Source: Nitrospirota bacterium
Lineage (GTDB): Bacteria; Nitrospirota; 9FT-COMBO-42-15; HDB-SIOI813
Reading direction: 5' to 3'
Assembly: GCA_020846775.1 (NCBI GenBank)
Contig: JADLDG010000034.1
Location: 62,001-126,000, forward strand
Length of the DNA stretch: 64,000 nt
A program made the translations under genes and the position numbers. The notes beneath the pieces were generated by a model. It ran no database searches, was not told where the DNA came from, and saw only the letters and a program-made list of their open reading frames with translations. The first letter of the stretch is position 1. Each line of letters begins with the position of its first letter. Positions 25,282 to 34,789 of this stretch are shown here, in pieces.

Positions 25282-26154
25282 ATGAGCATTCTGGTTAATA
25301 AATCTACGAGATTAATGGTTCAGGGAATCACAGGCAAGGAAGGGTCGTTCCACACCAGTGCATGCCTGGAATATGGGACTAATATAGTTGCAGGAGTTAC
25401 CCCAGGCAAGGGTGGAATTGATTTTGAGGGTGTACCTGTATTCAATACTGTCAGTGAGGCGGTGTCGGAAACTAAACCCAACGTGTCTATGATCTTTGTC
25501 CCTCCGGGATTTGCTGGAGATGCGATAATGGAATCTGTTGATGCAGGGATTCCGCTTGTAGTCTGTATTACGGAGGGGATTCCTGTGAACGATATGGTAC
25601 AGGTAAAGAGATTCATGGCAGGTAAGAACAGCAGACTTATCGGACCTAATTGCCCCGGCATCATAACCCCTGAAGAATGCAAAATTGGAATAATGCCCGG
25701 CTTCATCCATAAAAAGGGAAGGGTTGGCGTGATATCAAGGAGCGGCACACTCACTTATGAGGCAGTGTGGCAGGTCACAAAGGCGGGACTTGGGCAGTCA
25801 ACATGCATCGGCATAGGCGGAGACCCTGTCAACGGCACAAACTTCATAGACCTTCTGGAAATGTTCGAAAAAGACAAGGAGACAGATGCGGTAGTGATGA
25901 TAGGAGAGATCGGAGGAGATGCTGAGGAGCGTGCAGCAGATTTTATTAAGAGCAATGTATCAAAACCTGTCATAGGTTTTATTGCAGGGATAACAGCCCC
26001 CCCTGGAAGGCGTATGGGTCACGCAGGCGCAATTATCTCCGGCGGTAAAGGGACTGCATCGGAGAAAATGGCAGCTATGGAGAAGGCAGGTATCAATGTT
26101 GTAAGAAATCCGGCCCTGTTGGGTCAGTCCGTAGCAGAGGCCCTTAAAAAATAG
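25282..26154 (+). CDS. sucD: Succinyl-CoA synthetase alpha subunit
   Basis: The 290-residue subunit starts [17 protein letters not shown], binds CoA through a Rossmann domain ([11 protein letters not shown]) and carries the phosphohistidine loop [10 protein letters not shown] (H about 247). Length matches the family. It follows sucC by 48 bases and completes the heterodimer, which acts in the TCA cycle in either direction. Confidence 0.97.
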   Translation: MSILVNKSTRLMVQGITGKEGSFHTSACLEYGTNIVAGVTPGKGGIDFEGVPVFNTVSEAVSETKPNVSMIFVPPGFAGDAIMESVDAGIPLVVCITEGIPVNDMVQVKRFMAGKNSRLIGPNCPGIITPEECKIGIMPGFIHKKGRVGVISRSGTLTYEAVWQVTKAGLGQSTCIGIGGDPVNGTNFIDLLEMFEKDKETDAVVMIGEIGGDAEERAADFIKSNVSKPVIGFIAGITAPPGRRMGHAGAIISGGKGTASEKMAAMEKAGINVVRNPALLGQSVAEALKK

Positions 26155-26240
26155 TCGTAATAACAAGCCCTTTACTGTTTATTGCAGCATATTTTTCAAC
26201 AGCTAATCAACATATTTCCCCCACCTTTTTCACCATAAAT

Positions 26241-26288
26241 CCACAAAATAGCGGGCATAGATCGAAAAAAACTCACAACATATAGATA
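26241..26288 (+). promoter_or_regulatory. Candidate tandem NrdR boxes
   Basis: CCACAAAATAGCGGGC (26241) and TCACAACATATAGATA (26273) each agree with the NrdR box ACACWATATATWGTGT at about ten or eleven of 16 positions. They are offset by 32 bases, the roughly three-turn spacing that NrdR sites require. They sit just upstream of the -35 box, and NrdR is encoded at 59.4 kb. Confidence 0.42.
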
Positions 26289-26295
26289 TTTCTCC

Positions 26296-26324
26296 TTGAC
26301 AAAGATTTTATATAGATGTAGACT
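26296..26324 (+). promoter_or_regulatory. Promoter of nrdJ
   Basis: TTGACA (26296), 17 bases, TAGACT (26319). Confidence 0.5.
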
Positions 26325-26484
26325 TATTTCGTTTTTACGATTTAACTTTATCAACTAATCTTGCACACCTCCGTAGAAGCATAATTTCTGAAAAAGGTGT
26401 AAAATCATAATAGATATTTGAGATTTACGAAGCTATAACTATTATTCAATAATTATTAAAATTTAACCTTACAGGAGGACTCTT

Positions 26485-28788
26485 ATGCCCACAAGAGAGG
26501 TTTTAACCCCGACATTTTCCCAGAACGCAATCAAAGTCCTTGAGAAACGCTACCTTGCGAAAAATGACAAAGGACAGGTGATGGAAACACCTGCAGAGAT
26601 GTTCAGGAGGGTAGCAAGGAATATTGCCCAGGCAGACTTCATATATGACAATAATGCTGATGCTGCAAGGAGTGAGGAGATATTCTATCAGTTAATGACT
26701 AAAAAAGAATTTCTGCCAAACTCTCCTACACTTATGAATGCAGGGAGGGAGCTTCAGCAATTATCAGCATGTTTTGTCCTTCCAATAGAGGATTCTATGG
26801 AAGGTATTTTTGAATCAGTAAAGCAGGCTGCGATCATACACAAGTCAGGCGGGGGAACAGGTTTTTCATTCTCAAGGCTGAGACCAAAAAACGATGTGGT
26901 TCGTACAACTGGCGGTGTTGCCTCAGGGCCTATCTCTTTCATGAAAGTCTTTAATCATGCAACTGAGGCCGTGAAACAGGGGGGTACAAGACGCGGGGCG
27001 AACATGGGTATCCTGAGGGTAGATCATCCGGATATACTCGAATTTATAGATTGCAAGATTAATGAGAGTGATGTGACTAACTTCAATATAAGTGTCGCCA
27101 TAACAGACAGGTTCATGGAGGCTGTAGCGAAAGACGAGTTGTATGACCTTCTTAGTCCAAGGACCGGAGAGCCGGTATCGAAACTTCGGGCCAGGGAGGT
27201 ATTCGATAAGATTGCCAATAATGCCTGGAAGAATGGTGAACCCGGGCTTTTTTTCATTGATACGACCAACAGGACCAATCCGACCCCGCATGCAGGCGGT
27301 ATAGAGGCCACTAACCCGTGCGGTGAACAGCCCCTTATCCCGTATGAGTCATGTAACCTCGGAAGTATAAACCTTGAAGTTCATGTCACACATATGGATG
27401 GTCGTGCTGTAGTTGACTGGGAAAAGCTTGAAAGGACTATCCGCACCTCTGTCCACTTTCTTGACAATGTAATTGACATGAACCACTACCCTATCAAGAA
27501 GATTGAAGAGGTGACAAAGGCAAACCGCAAGATCGGACTCGGCGTGATGGGTTTTGCCAGGATGCTCTACAAGCTCGGAATTCCTTATGATTCTTCAAAA
27601 GGGATAGACTGCGCACGTAATGTAATGCAGTTTATCAGGGATATAGGCCACAGTGAGTCGGAGAGGATGTCAGAGAGGCGCGGGGTATTCCCTAACTGGA
27701 AAGGCTCTGTCTACGAAAAGCAGGGCAGGAGGCTCAGGAATGCCTATATCACAACAGTAGCCCCGACAGGGACACTTAGTATGATTGCAGACACGTCAGG
27801 AGGGTGCGAACCTGAATTCAGCCTTATCTGGTACAAAAATGTCATGGGTGGAGAACACCTCCCGTATGCACAGGAGACATTTATAGACATAGCCAGGTCT
27901 GAGGGCTTCTGGAGCGAAGAACTTCTTGATAAGATCATAGCCAACCATGGCTCTGTAAGAGGGCTTACCGAAGTGCCGGCAATGTGGCAGGCCATATTTG
28001 CCACGGCCCATGACATTTCCTCTGAATGGCACGTAAGGATGCAGGCTGCTTTTCAGGAATATACAGACAGCGCAGTCTCAAAGACCATTAATATGCCTGT
28101 AACAGCCACCGTAGATGATGTAAAAGATGCTTACATCCTCGCATATAAACTAGGGTGTAAGGGAATAACTGTCTACAGGGATGGCAGCAGATCAGAGCAG
28201 GTAATGAATGTTGGCAAGAGCCAGGACAAGAGTAAAGCAGATCCAAACATTAAACAGACCCCGGAAATTGAAAAACAGGTGCCAGGTAAGGACAACAGGC
28301 CATCTCATCCCACTATAGAGCCGCGGCCAAGACCAAAGACCATCACAGGCGTTACAAATAAGATGAAGACATCCTGCGGCGACCTCTATGTTACAGTGAA
28401 TGAAGATGAAAACGGAAGACCATTTGAGGTTTTCTGCAATATGGGCAAGGCAGGCGGGTGTGAAGCCTCCCAGAATGAGGCTATTGGAAGACTTATATCC
28501 CTTGCATTCAGGAGCGGTGTGTCGCCGCAATCAATAATCAGACAGTTGATTGGTATCAGGTGTAACCAGCCCTATGGCCTTGGTAAAAACATAATCCACT
28601 CGTGCGCAGATGCAATTTCCAAGGCAGTTCTTGAGTACATGATAACTAAACAGGGAGATACGGACAAAGAAATGAGCGTCGAGTTCGACAGGCGCATTGG
28701 CTCCGCATGCCCGGACTGCGGCTGCGAGATGGAATTTTCTGAAGGGTGTGAGAAGTGTCATTTCTGCGGACATAGTAAGTGCTATTAA
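26485..28788 (+). CDS. nrdJ: Adenosylcobalamin-dependent ribonucleotide reductase, class II
   Basis: The 767-residue enzyme reduces ribonucleotides to deoxyribonucleotides with a B12-generated thiyl radical and works with or without oxygen. Visible are the N-terminal NSPTLMNAGRELQQLSACFV, the active-site region NPCGEQPLIPYESCNLGSIN (Cys/Glu radical site) and the MIADTSGGCEPEFSLIW region. A TSCPD domain follows (KTSCGDLYVTV, then GGCEASQNEAIGRL), and a zinc-ribbon/redox tail with CPDCGCEMEFSEGCEKC closes the protein. The start has AGGAGG six bases upstream. No NrdA/B or NrdD is in the window. Confidence 0.97.
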   Translation: MPTREVLTPTFSQNAIKVLEKRYLAKNDKGQVMETPAEMFRRVARNIAQADFIYDNNADAARSEEIFYQLMTKKEFLPNSPTLMNAGRELQQLSACFVLPIEDSMEGIFESVKQAAIIHKSGGGTGFSFSRLRPKNDVVRTTGGVASGPISFMKVFNHATEAVKQGGTRRGANMGILRVDHPDILEFIDCKINESDVTNFNISVAITDRFMEAVAKDELYDLLSPRTGEPVSKLRAREVFDKIANNAWKNGEPGLFFIDTTNRTNPTPHAGGIEATNPCGEQPLIPYESCNLGSINLEVHVTHMDGRAVVDWEKLERTIRTSVHFLDNVIDMNHYPIKKIEEVTKANRKIGLGVMGFARMLYKLGIPYDSSKGIDCARNVMQFIRDIGHSESERMSERRGVFPNWKGSVYEKQGRRLRNAYITTVAPTGTLSMIADTSGGCEPEFSLIWYKNVMGGEHLPYAQETFIDIARSEGFWSEELLDKIIANHGSVRGLTEVPAMWQAIFATAHDISSEWHVRMQAAFQEYTDSAVSKTINMPVTATVDDVKDAYILAYKLGCKGITVYRDGSRSEQVMNVGKSQDKSKADPNIKQTPEIEKQVPGKDNRPSHPTIEPRPRPKTITGVTNKMKTSCGDLYVTVNEDENGRPFEVFCNMGKAGGCEASQNEAIGRLISLAFRSGVSPQSIIRQLIGIRCNQPYGLGKNIIHSCADAISKAVLEYMITKQGDTDKEMSVEFDRRIGSACPDCGCEMEFSEGCEKCHFCGHSKCY

Positions 28789-28859
28789 ATTAGTCAATAT
28801 ATGTTACAACAAAGCATGCAGACTTGACACCCCTTATCCTCAGGGGCTATTCTGATGAT

Positions 28860-29696
28860 ATGCTGTACACGGATCACAGCCGTACATTTGCAAACAACAA
28901 GTATGTTTATCCAGTACTTTCGAGGAGGTCAAAGGGAATATCGGTAGGCATAAACCTGAATCCTGACAGGGTGTGCAACTTTAACTGTGTCTATTGTCAG
29001 GTGGACCGAACCCGCCAAATCCAGCATGCAAAGGTAGACATAAAACGTATTGGCTCCGAGTTGAAGGAGACTATTGATTCGGTTATCTCAAAGAGGCTGT
29101 TTACAATGTCTCCCTTTGACAAGACGCCGCTTGAATTAAGACACCTTTCAGATATCGCACTCTCGGGAGATGCCGAGCCGACTACCTTTACAAACTTCTA
29201 TGAAGTTGTTGAGGAAATAATAAGGATAAAGGAGAATGACCTGAAGCTTGTGCTGATCACAAACGCCTCGTGCCTTAACCGTTTACGGGTACAGGAAGCA
29301 ATAGACTTAATGTACAGCTACAATGGCGAGGTTTGGGCAAAACTTGACGCAGGCAGTGAGAATTACTTTCACAAGATATCTCAAAGTCATATCCCATTGA
29401 ATGATATCCTTGGAAATATAATTATGACTGCAAGGAAGCACCCGGTTGTTATACAGAGCTGCTTTAACAGGCTTGCAGGCACTCTGCCATCTCATGATGA
29501 AATAAGTTTGTATTGCAGCAGACTTAAAGAAATCCTCGATTACGGCGGGATGATACGACTCGTGCAGTTATACACAGTAGCACGCCCTCCTGCTGAAGAA
29601 TTCGTCACTCATCTATCAGAGAATGAATTGAATTTAATTGCTCAGAAGGTAAGGGAAACAACAGGCCTTCCTGCAGAGGTCTTTCCTTCCAGTTAA
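28860..29696 (+). CDS. Radical SAM protein
   Basis: The protein carries the 4Fe-4S/AdoMet motif CNFNCVYCQ about 42 residues from ATG 28860. It then has LSGDAEPTTFTNF, consistent with the SAM-binding GE/GD motif, and a TIM-barrel pattern. The opening MLYTDHSRTFANNKYVYPVLSRRSKGISVGIN resembles uncharacterised radical SAM proteins that begin with a DHSR...YVYPVVSRR block. A longer frame from TTG 28824 is possible, but family similarity begins at the ATG. Substrate unknown. It follows nrdJ by 71 bases. Confidence 0.85.
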   Translation: MLYTDHSRTFANNKYVYPVLSRRSKGISVGINLNPDRVCNFNCVYCQVDRTRQIQHAKVDIKRIGSELKETIDSVISKRLFTMSPFDKTPLELRHLSDIALSGDAEPTTFTNFYEVVEEIIRIKENDLKLVLITNASCLNRLRVQEAIDLMYSYNGEVWAKLDAGSENYFHKISQSHIPLNDILGNIIMTARKHPVVIQSCFNRLAGTLPSHDEISLYCSRLKEILDYGGMIRLVQLYTVARPPAEEFVTHLSENELNLIAQKVRETTGLPAEVFPSS

Positions 29697-30145
29697 TTCC
29701 CAACCTCGATCTTCAATAAAACCTTTACCCCCGAATCACCCCTGATATCGTCTTCCCAAACATAACCAATAGCCCCGGCAGTCTGGCTGATCGCCTGGAT
29801 AATCTCGCTGGGCGTACCCTTAGCTGTAGGCGGAGTCACCCCTTCCTGAAAAAACTTCTTTATCCAGTATGCCTTATATCCATCAACACTGCTGCTTATA
29901 ACTTTCTCAATAAACCTTTTCTTTATTGCCTCATCCCTTTGCTCCATAGGTTTGATCTTCACGCCGCCCTCTGATGTTTTTTCCCCAAGATAAATGTGTT
30001 TTACTGCAGATGCAGAGATTGAGTTCATTGGAAAATATGGATGTGCAATTATGGCAATTTCCCTCGCATTGGCGCTGGCAAATAAAGTGCCTGAAAATAG
30101 TAATGTGATAACCACCATCACAAAACCGAATTTAGCATATTTCAT
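29693..30145 (-). CDS. Small PstS-like periplasmic binding-domain protein
   Basis: The 150-residue protein has a signal peptide ending near ASA. A domain follows with SASAVKHIYLGEK, GYKAYWIKKFF and AISQTAGAIGYVWEDD, the pattern of the short PBP-like proteins related to the phosphate-binding PstS. At 150 residues it covers only about half of a PstS. It overlaps the radical SAM stop codon by four bases convergently. It lies 54 bases downstream of a porin gene on the same strand, so the two may act together in anion uptake. The ligand is not established. Confidence 0.72.
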   Translation of the reverse strand: MKYAKFGFVMVVITLLFSGTLFASANAREIAIIAHPYFPMNSISASAVKHIYLGEKTSEGGVKIKPMEQRDEAIKKRFIEKVISSSVDGYKAYWIKKFFQEGVTPPTAKGTPSEIIQAISQTAGAIGYVWEDDIRGDSGVKVLLKIEVGN

Positions 30146-30199
30146 TTATACCCTCCTGTTTAAAGAATCTGATATCTCAGACATGAAACATCAGATTCA

Positions 30200-31300
30200 C
30201 TAAAACGCAAGCGCCCACTGTACAGCATATTCACTCCAATCTGAATCTTTATTATTAATGGCATTCTTTTCATTAATGATATCCCTGTACTCAACTTTTA
30301 CAGAGCTCCTGTAGTTGATGTTGTAGCGGAGACCTGCGGTCAGCTTCTCAGTATCAACGGCCCCAAGCGAAATAACATAAGGGTCATTATCTTTTACCTG
30401 CAGGTTCTCGTACATAACATACGGCACCCACTTGTCTGTAACTGCGTAGGTGACTAAACCGTAGTATGCTCTGGAATCATACTTCTTGCTATCCTGTTCG
30501 TTCTTATTTTCAATTGTAAAATATTCACCTGAAAGGTTAAGATTACCTGTTGAGTAAATTAAAAACCCCCCGAATATGGTCTGGTCTGCATTAACGGAGA
30601 CAGGTAATGCAGCTGAGTCGTCACTCATTACTTTTGCTATATGACCTGAGACACCAACCTTCAGCCCATCCACGACTGCCGGTGATATGGCTGCATTAAA
30701 AGCCACAGCCTTTCCTATATTATTATCAGAAGTATTATTAGGATACAGGACATTGGTTTCTCCCTCTTTCGGTCCTGTAATCTTTGACCCATTCCCGATC
30801 ATAAGATCATATGTAACAGCGCCAATTCCTGTCTTGACACGACCTACCAGGTCTGCCCCTACAACGTGCGTAGGAAGGATACCTCCGTGGTCATCGAACT
30901 TAAGGAAGACCGGCCTTTTTATTGTCGGCTGAAGCTGAACACCATGATGATATGCAGTATTCCAGAACCCAAGAGGTGCATGAAATCTGCCTACTCGAAG
31001 TTTCACCTCATCACTAAAGGTATACCCAATAGTGAGCCTCTCCAAGTCCACCTCATCTCCGTTTTCAACTATCATCTCAAACAATATGTCAATGTCATCA
31101 ATGGACTGAGCTAAATAAAGGTCAAGGGTACCAAAGTTAAAGTCTCCATTTCTATACTCTTTGTCTTTGCGATTATTGCCCTCACTACTTTTTGTGAATG
31201 AAACATCTGCAAATCCATTCAGCTCAAATGCATAGCTGGCAGATATACCCGCAATACAAATGGCTGTAAAAAATGACAGCACCTGCAAAATCCTTTTCAT
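30200..31300 (-). CDS. Outer-membrane porin-like beta-barrel protein
   Basis: The 366-residue protein has a signal peptide (to about SYAFEL). It then shows many alternating strands (VKLRVGRFHAPLGFWNTAYHHG, INLSGEYFTIENK type) and ends in a terminal Phe (WALAF), the outer-membrane assembly signal. The text GRFHAPLGFWN...QP is common in phosphate-selective or general porins of Desulfobacterota and Nitrospirota. It forms a pore in the outer membrane. Its start has a GGGAGGGGG ribosome site. Specificity is unknown. Confidence 0.82.
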   Translation of the reverse strand: MKRILQVLSFFTAICIAGISASYAFELNGFADVSFTKSSEGNNRKDKEYRNGDFNFGTLDLYLAQSIDDIDILFEMIVENGDEVDLERLTIGYTFSDEVKLRVGRFHAPLGFWNTAYHHGVQLQPTIKRPVFLKFDDHGGILPTHVVGADLVGRVKTGIGAVTYDLMIGNGSKITGPKEGETNVLYPNNTSDNNIGKAVAFNAAISPAVVDGLKVGVSGHIAKVMSDDSAALPVSVNADQTIFGGFLIYSTGNLNLSGEYFTIENKNEQDSKKYDSRAYYGLVTYAVTDKWVPYVMYENLQVKDNDPYVISLGAVDTEKLTAGLRYNINYRSSVKVEYRDIINEKNAINNKDSDWSEYAVQWALAF

Positions 31301-31402
31301 TCTTATACCCCCTCCCTTTTAATCATAAATGGACTGACAGAATTTACGTTGATGAGGAATCATTGAAGTCTGATAATATGTGTATTTCTTGTAGCACAAT
31401 AA

Positions 31403-31436
31403 GCATAATAGTTGCAACAATAAAATATTATTATGC
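31403..31436. promoter_or_regulatory. Inverted repeat in the porin promoter region
   Basis: GCATAATA, 18 bases, then TATTATGC, with a second palindrome GTTGCAAC inside (31411-31418). It lies between the yyaL-like stop and the porin start and could be an operator. No T run supports a terminator. Confidence 0.4.
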
Positions 31437-31452
31437 ATAATACCCAACTGCC

Positions 31453-33513
31453 TCACAAAAACTGCCGGTCTGCCTCTTCAGGTTCTGTAATGGGCTCACT
31501 ACAAGTAAAATCCTTACATACATAGACAGTGACCATCCCATTCTTTTGACCCTTACCTTTGGAAAACTGAGGCAGGCATTTATTATCTCCGGCTGTCTCA
31601 TCCACTATATATATGACCATGTCAGGGATATATGCATTACCTATTTTCCTCAGCATCATCTTTGTACTTTCACTGTCTTTATTTCCAACAATCGTAACCT
31701 CCGTTGCACCTGCAATACAAAACATGGCAGAGGAAAGTATTGAAGCATAATTGAAGGGGGCTGATTTAGCCTCGTTGTAATAAAGTCGTAAAACCTCTTC
31801 CGCCTGTGCCTTATACTCGCTATTGTCTCTGTATGCTGAAAGCCTCAGCAGATTCATGGCGGCAACTCCATTGCCTGATGGTATTGATTGATCAGTGCCT
31901 GTTTTAAGCCTGTGAAAAAGCCTGTCAGGATCAGCCTCCGCACTATAGAACCCGCCGTTGTCAGCATCACTGAATATCTCAATCATGGAGTTCGTCAATT
32001 CCCCTGCCCATTTCAGATACCTGTCATCAAAGGTTACCTCAAACATATCAATCAGAGCAGATGCAAGAAAAGCATAGTCATCCAGATTGCCATTGATCTT
32101 TGCTGCCCCATCCTTCCAGACATGAAGCAGCCTGGCCCCGGGTAACCAGAGATTGGACATTAGAAAATCAACCGATTTCACGGCCGCATCAAGATACTGT
32201 CCCCGGCCAGTCGTCCTGAAGGCATCAATAAAGGCCGATATTGCCAGCCCATTCCAGCTTGCCAGGATCTTTGAATCTTTAAAAGGCCTCACTCTGCCCC
32301 CTCTGTGTGCGAGGAGTTTTTTCCTGCCTTCCGCAATTATTTTCAGCAGTTCGTCATCCGGCCTGTCGAATTCATGAGCAATGGCCTTGAATCCCCTGTC
32401 AATATGCAATATATTCTTTCCGTCATAGTTACCCTCATCCGTTACCCCATAATATCTCATCACAATTTCCTGATCCTTACCAAGGACGGCAACCATCTCG
32501 TCCCTGGACCACACATAATATTTCCCTTCATCACCTTCGCTGTCAGCATCCTCGGATGAGTAGAACCCTCCATCAGGATGATACATGTCGCGAAGGAGAT
32601 ATTGAAGGGTCTCTTCAGCAATCCGCAGGTAAAAAGGGTCCCTGGTAACTTTAAAGACATCCAGATAAACCCTTGAAAGTATAGCGTTGTCATACAACAT
32701 TTTCTCAAAATGAGGAATCAGCCATCTTTCATCAACCGAGTAGCGGTGAAATCCGCCGCCCAGCTGGTCGTATATGCCGCCCTCCGCCATATGGCGCAGT
32801 GAGTCTTCTATCACCTCAAGTGCAGGGTTTTCTTTACTTCTTTTGTAGTATTTAAGCAGTAACGATAGCTGTAATCCCCCTGGAAACTTCGGGGCTGAAC
32901 CAAAGCCGCCATGTGATGGATCATAGTCCCGGAGAATGGTCGCGGCTGCATTTACCACCTCGGAAATATTCATACCATTAACAGCAGACATCTTTTTATT
33001 AAGCCTGTTTAACGCCCCCTTCAAATCTTCGATTGTATTTTCCAATGCCCATTTCCTATCCCTGTATGCTTCAGATACTGCGGCAAGGACATCAGGGAAC
33101 GCCTGCTGTCCATATCTTTCTACAGGCGGAAAGTATGTACCCCCGAAGAATGGCTTCCTCTCTGGTGTGAGAAAGACCGTCAGCGGCCATCCGCCTCCCC
33201 TGCCAAGGATTTGTACTGCATACTGATATATTTCATCTATGTCAGGCATCTCTTCCCTGTCAACCTTAATACTCACAAAATCCCTGTTCATTAATTCCGC
33301 TATCTCTGCATTCTCGAACGACTCTCTCTCCATTACATGACACCAGTGGCATGCGGAATATCCTATGCTCAGGAGGATTGGTTTACCTTCTGCTTCGGCC
33401 TTCTGAAAGGCCTCATCTCCCCACGGATACCAGTCTACTGGATTATGGGCATGTTGAAGAAGATACGGGCTTGTTTCATTGATCAGCCTGTTTGTGTATT
33501 TATGTTGAGCCAT
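31453..33513 (-). CDS. YyaL-family thioredoxin-fold/six-hairpin protein (DUF255)
   Basis: The 686-residue protein starts with a DUF255 thioredoxin-like domain with [10 protein letters not shown] (about 53-62). It continues into a long (alpha/alpha)6-barrel-like domain that resembles N-acylglucosamine epimerase or cellobiose epimerases ([26 protein letters not shown], then [14 protein letters not shown]). The family is widespread (human SPATA20), but its reaction is unknown. No signal peptide, so cytoplasmic. Confidence 0.9.
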   Translation of the reverse strand: MAQHKYTNRLINETSPYLLQHAHNPVDWYPWGDEAFQKAEAEGKPILLSIGYSACHWCHVMERESFENAEIAELMNRDFVSIKVDREEMPDIDEIYQYAVQILGRGGGWPLTVFLTPERKPFFGGTYFPPVERYGQQAFPDVLAAVSEAYRDRKWALENTIEDLKGALNRLNKKMSAVNGMNISEVVNAAATILRDYDPSHGGFGSAPKFPGGLQLSLLLKYYKRSKENPALEVIEDSLRHMAEGGIYDQLGGGFHRYSVDERWLIPHFEKMLYDNAILSRVYLDVFKVTRDPFYLRIAEETLQYLLRDMYHPDGGFYSSEDADSEGDEGKYYVWSRDEMVAVLGKDQEIVMRYYGVTDEGNYDGKNILHIDRGFKAIAHEFDRPDDELLKIIAEGRKKLLAHRGGRVRPFKDSKILASWNGLAISAFIDAFRTTGRGQYLDAAVKSVDFLMSNLWLPGARLLHVWKDGAAKINGNLDDYAFLASALIDMFEVTFDDRYLKWAGELTNSMIEIFSDADNGGFYSAEADPDRLFHRLKTGTDQSIPSGNGVAAMNLLRLSAYRDNSEYKAQAEEVLRLYYNEAKSAPFNYASILSSAMFCIAGATEVTIVGNKDSESTKMMLRKIGNAYIPDMVIYIVDETAGDNKCLPQFSKGKGQKNGMVTVYVCKDFTCSEPITEPEEADRQFL

Positions 33514-33522
33514 AGATTGCCT

Positions 33523-34530
33523 TTATGCCTCCATTCCTGAATATTTCTCAAACAACCTTAACATAAGGGCAAGAAGCAATGGCCCCAGGAAAACCCCTAA
33601 AAGACCAAAAGCCGACATGCCCCCGACTATCCCGATAAATGAGAGGACAACATGAAAACCAAGCCTCTTGCTTATAAAATAGGGTCTCAGGATATTATCT
33701 ATCATACCAACTGCAAGCAGGCCCCATATAATGAGAAAGACCCCTTTACCTATCATACCATAATAGATGAGATAGATGGCAGCAGGACCCCATACAAGGG
33801 CAGTCCCTGCAAACGGGATGATCGCCAGGATGAACATGACAGCGCCAAACAGCACCGGCGCAGGAAGACCTGTGATCCAGAAGCCGAATCCACCCAGAAC
33901 ACCCTGCAGCATTGCAGTAAAGATAACACCATATATAACAGCGCTGATGACTCCGCCGGTTTCTCTGACGAACACGTCAATATCTTCAGCCGGTATAAGT
34001 GCGGAATTTCTGAGCTTTTCTATGAAACTCTCTCCGTCACGGAAGATAAAATATAATATCATGACAGTAAAAGCCATCTGAAAGATGACAGACAGGGCAT
34101 TGCCGCCTACAGATCCGGCATAACTGACCAAGACCTTACCAACGTCGTCAACACTTGCTATTAATTTCTGCCTCAAACTGTCGTCATGAAAAGGGATAAG
34201 ATGTGATAACCGGTTAAGGATCAGAGGCATCTGTGGGTAGATCTTTTCATAAACATTAGTTATCTGTGTCACAAGAGACATCAACAGAAACGCAGAAGGG
34301 ACAAGAAAAAAAAGGAGCACACCGACGACAGCGATAAGAGAACTCAGCGAACCTCTGCCTCCAAGCCAGTAACGAATCTTTTTATTTACAGGCCAAAAGG
34401 TCACTCCTGCAATAGCCGCCCAAATGATAGACTCATAAAACGGCTTAAAGACTTCGTGTGCACCATATAATATGAGGACTACAATGGCAACAAATATTAT
34501 AAGGGCAATTCTTTTACGGCTTATCTTCAC
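33523..34530 (-). CDS. AI-2E family transporter-like permease
   Basis: The 335-residue integral membrane protein begins with paired helices (IALIIFVAIVVLILYGA), has a soluble loop (about 95-150) and continues with five or more helices. It ends with the typical FISKRLGFHVVLSFIGIVGGMSAFGLLGVFLGPLLLALML block. It belongs to the YdiK/PerM/TqsA family of permeases, some of which export autoinducer-2 or act as Na+/H+ antiporters. Substrate cannot be inferred. It lies ten bases upstream of the yyaL-like gene. Confidence 0.9.
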   Translation of the reverse strand: MKISRKRIALIIFVAIVVLILYGAHEVFKPFYESIIWAAIAGVTFWPVNKKIRYWLGGRGSLSSLIAVVGVLLFFLVPSAFLLMSLVTQITNVYEKIYPQMPLILNRLSHLIPFHDDSLRQKLIASVDDVGKVLVSYAGSVGGNALSVIFQMAFTVMILYFIFRDGESFIEKLRNSALIPAEDIDVFVRETGGVISAVIYGVIFTAMLQGVLGGFGFWITGLPAPVLFGAVMFILAIIPFAGTALVWGPAAIYLIYYGMIGKGVFLIIWGLLAVGMIDNILRPYFISKRLGFHVVLSFIGIVGGMSAFGLLGVFLGPLLLALMLRLFEKYSGMEA

Positions 34531-34711
34531 GGAACCTCCTTATGATGTCAAAAGTAGGGTAGCAGATGCAATTTGAAATTACAATTACTTGTCCCGTTGA
34601 TCCCAGGCATCACAAAAGGTCAAGAATATCCGGAATGATAGGAGGAAAAGACAGGAGACGATATATTCGAGTAATCTCTTATTACAATATTTTGCATCAT
34701 GTCTCTTTATC

Positions 34712-34740
34712 TTGACAATAGATATGGCATGGTTTATGCT
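34712..34740 (+). promoter_or_regulatory. Promoter of the cytochrome c biogenesis cluster
   Basis: TTGACA (34712), 17 bases, TATGCT (34735), 50 bases upstream of the resB start. The rest of the 259-bp gap shows no gene. Confidence 0.45.
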
Positions 34741-34789
34741 CCCTTTAATGTTTTCTTTGCTCTATATAAAAGGCGTATAGTATACATAC

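Larger units (their letters stand above)
26155..26484. other. 330-bp non-coding region: nrdJ control region
   Basis: No coding frame is convincing. It contains two NrdR-box-like sites (26241-26256 and 26273-26288), a promoter (26296-26324) and a leader of about 150 bases. The leader can form ACACCT...AGGTGT (about 26365-26400) with an inner AGAA/TTCT pairing. No B12-box is visible, so there is no evidence for a cobalamin riboswitch. Confidence 0.6.

Noticed and set aside
26155-26484. Cobalamin riboswitch upstream of the B12-dependent reductase
   Set aside because: The region is AT-rich and no B12-box or riboswitch-like core was found; only NrdR-box-like sites and a short hairpin are seen.
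31320-31345. Pho box in the porin promoter
   Set aside because: Only one CTGTCA half-site is visible on the minus strand; the tandem 11-base repeat is absent.
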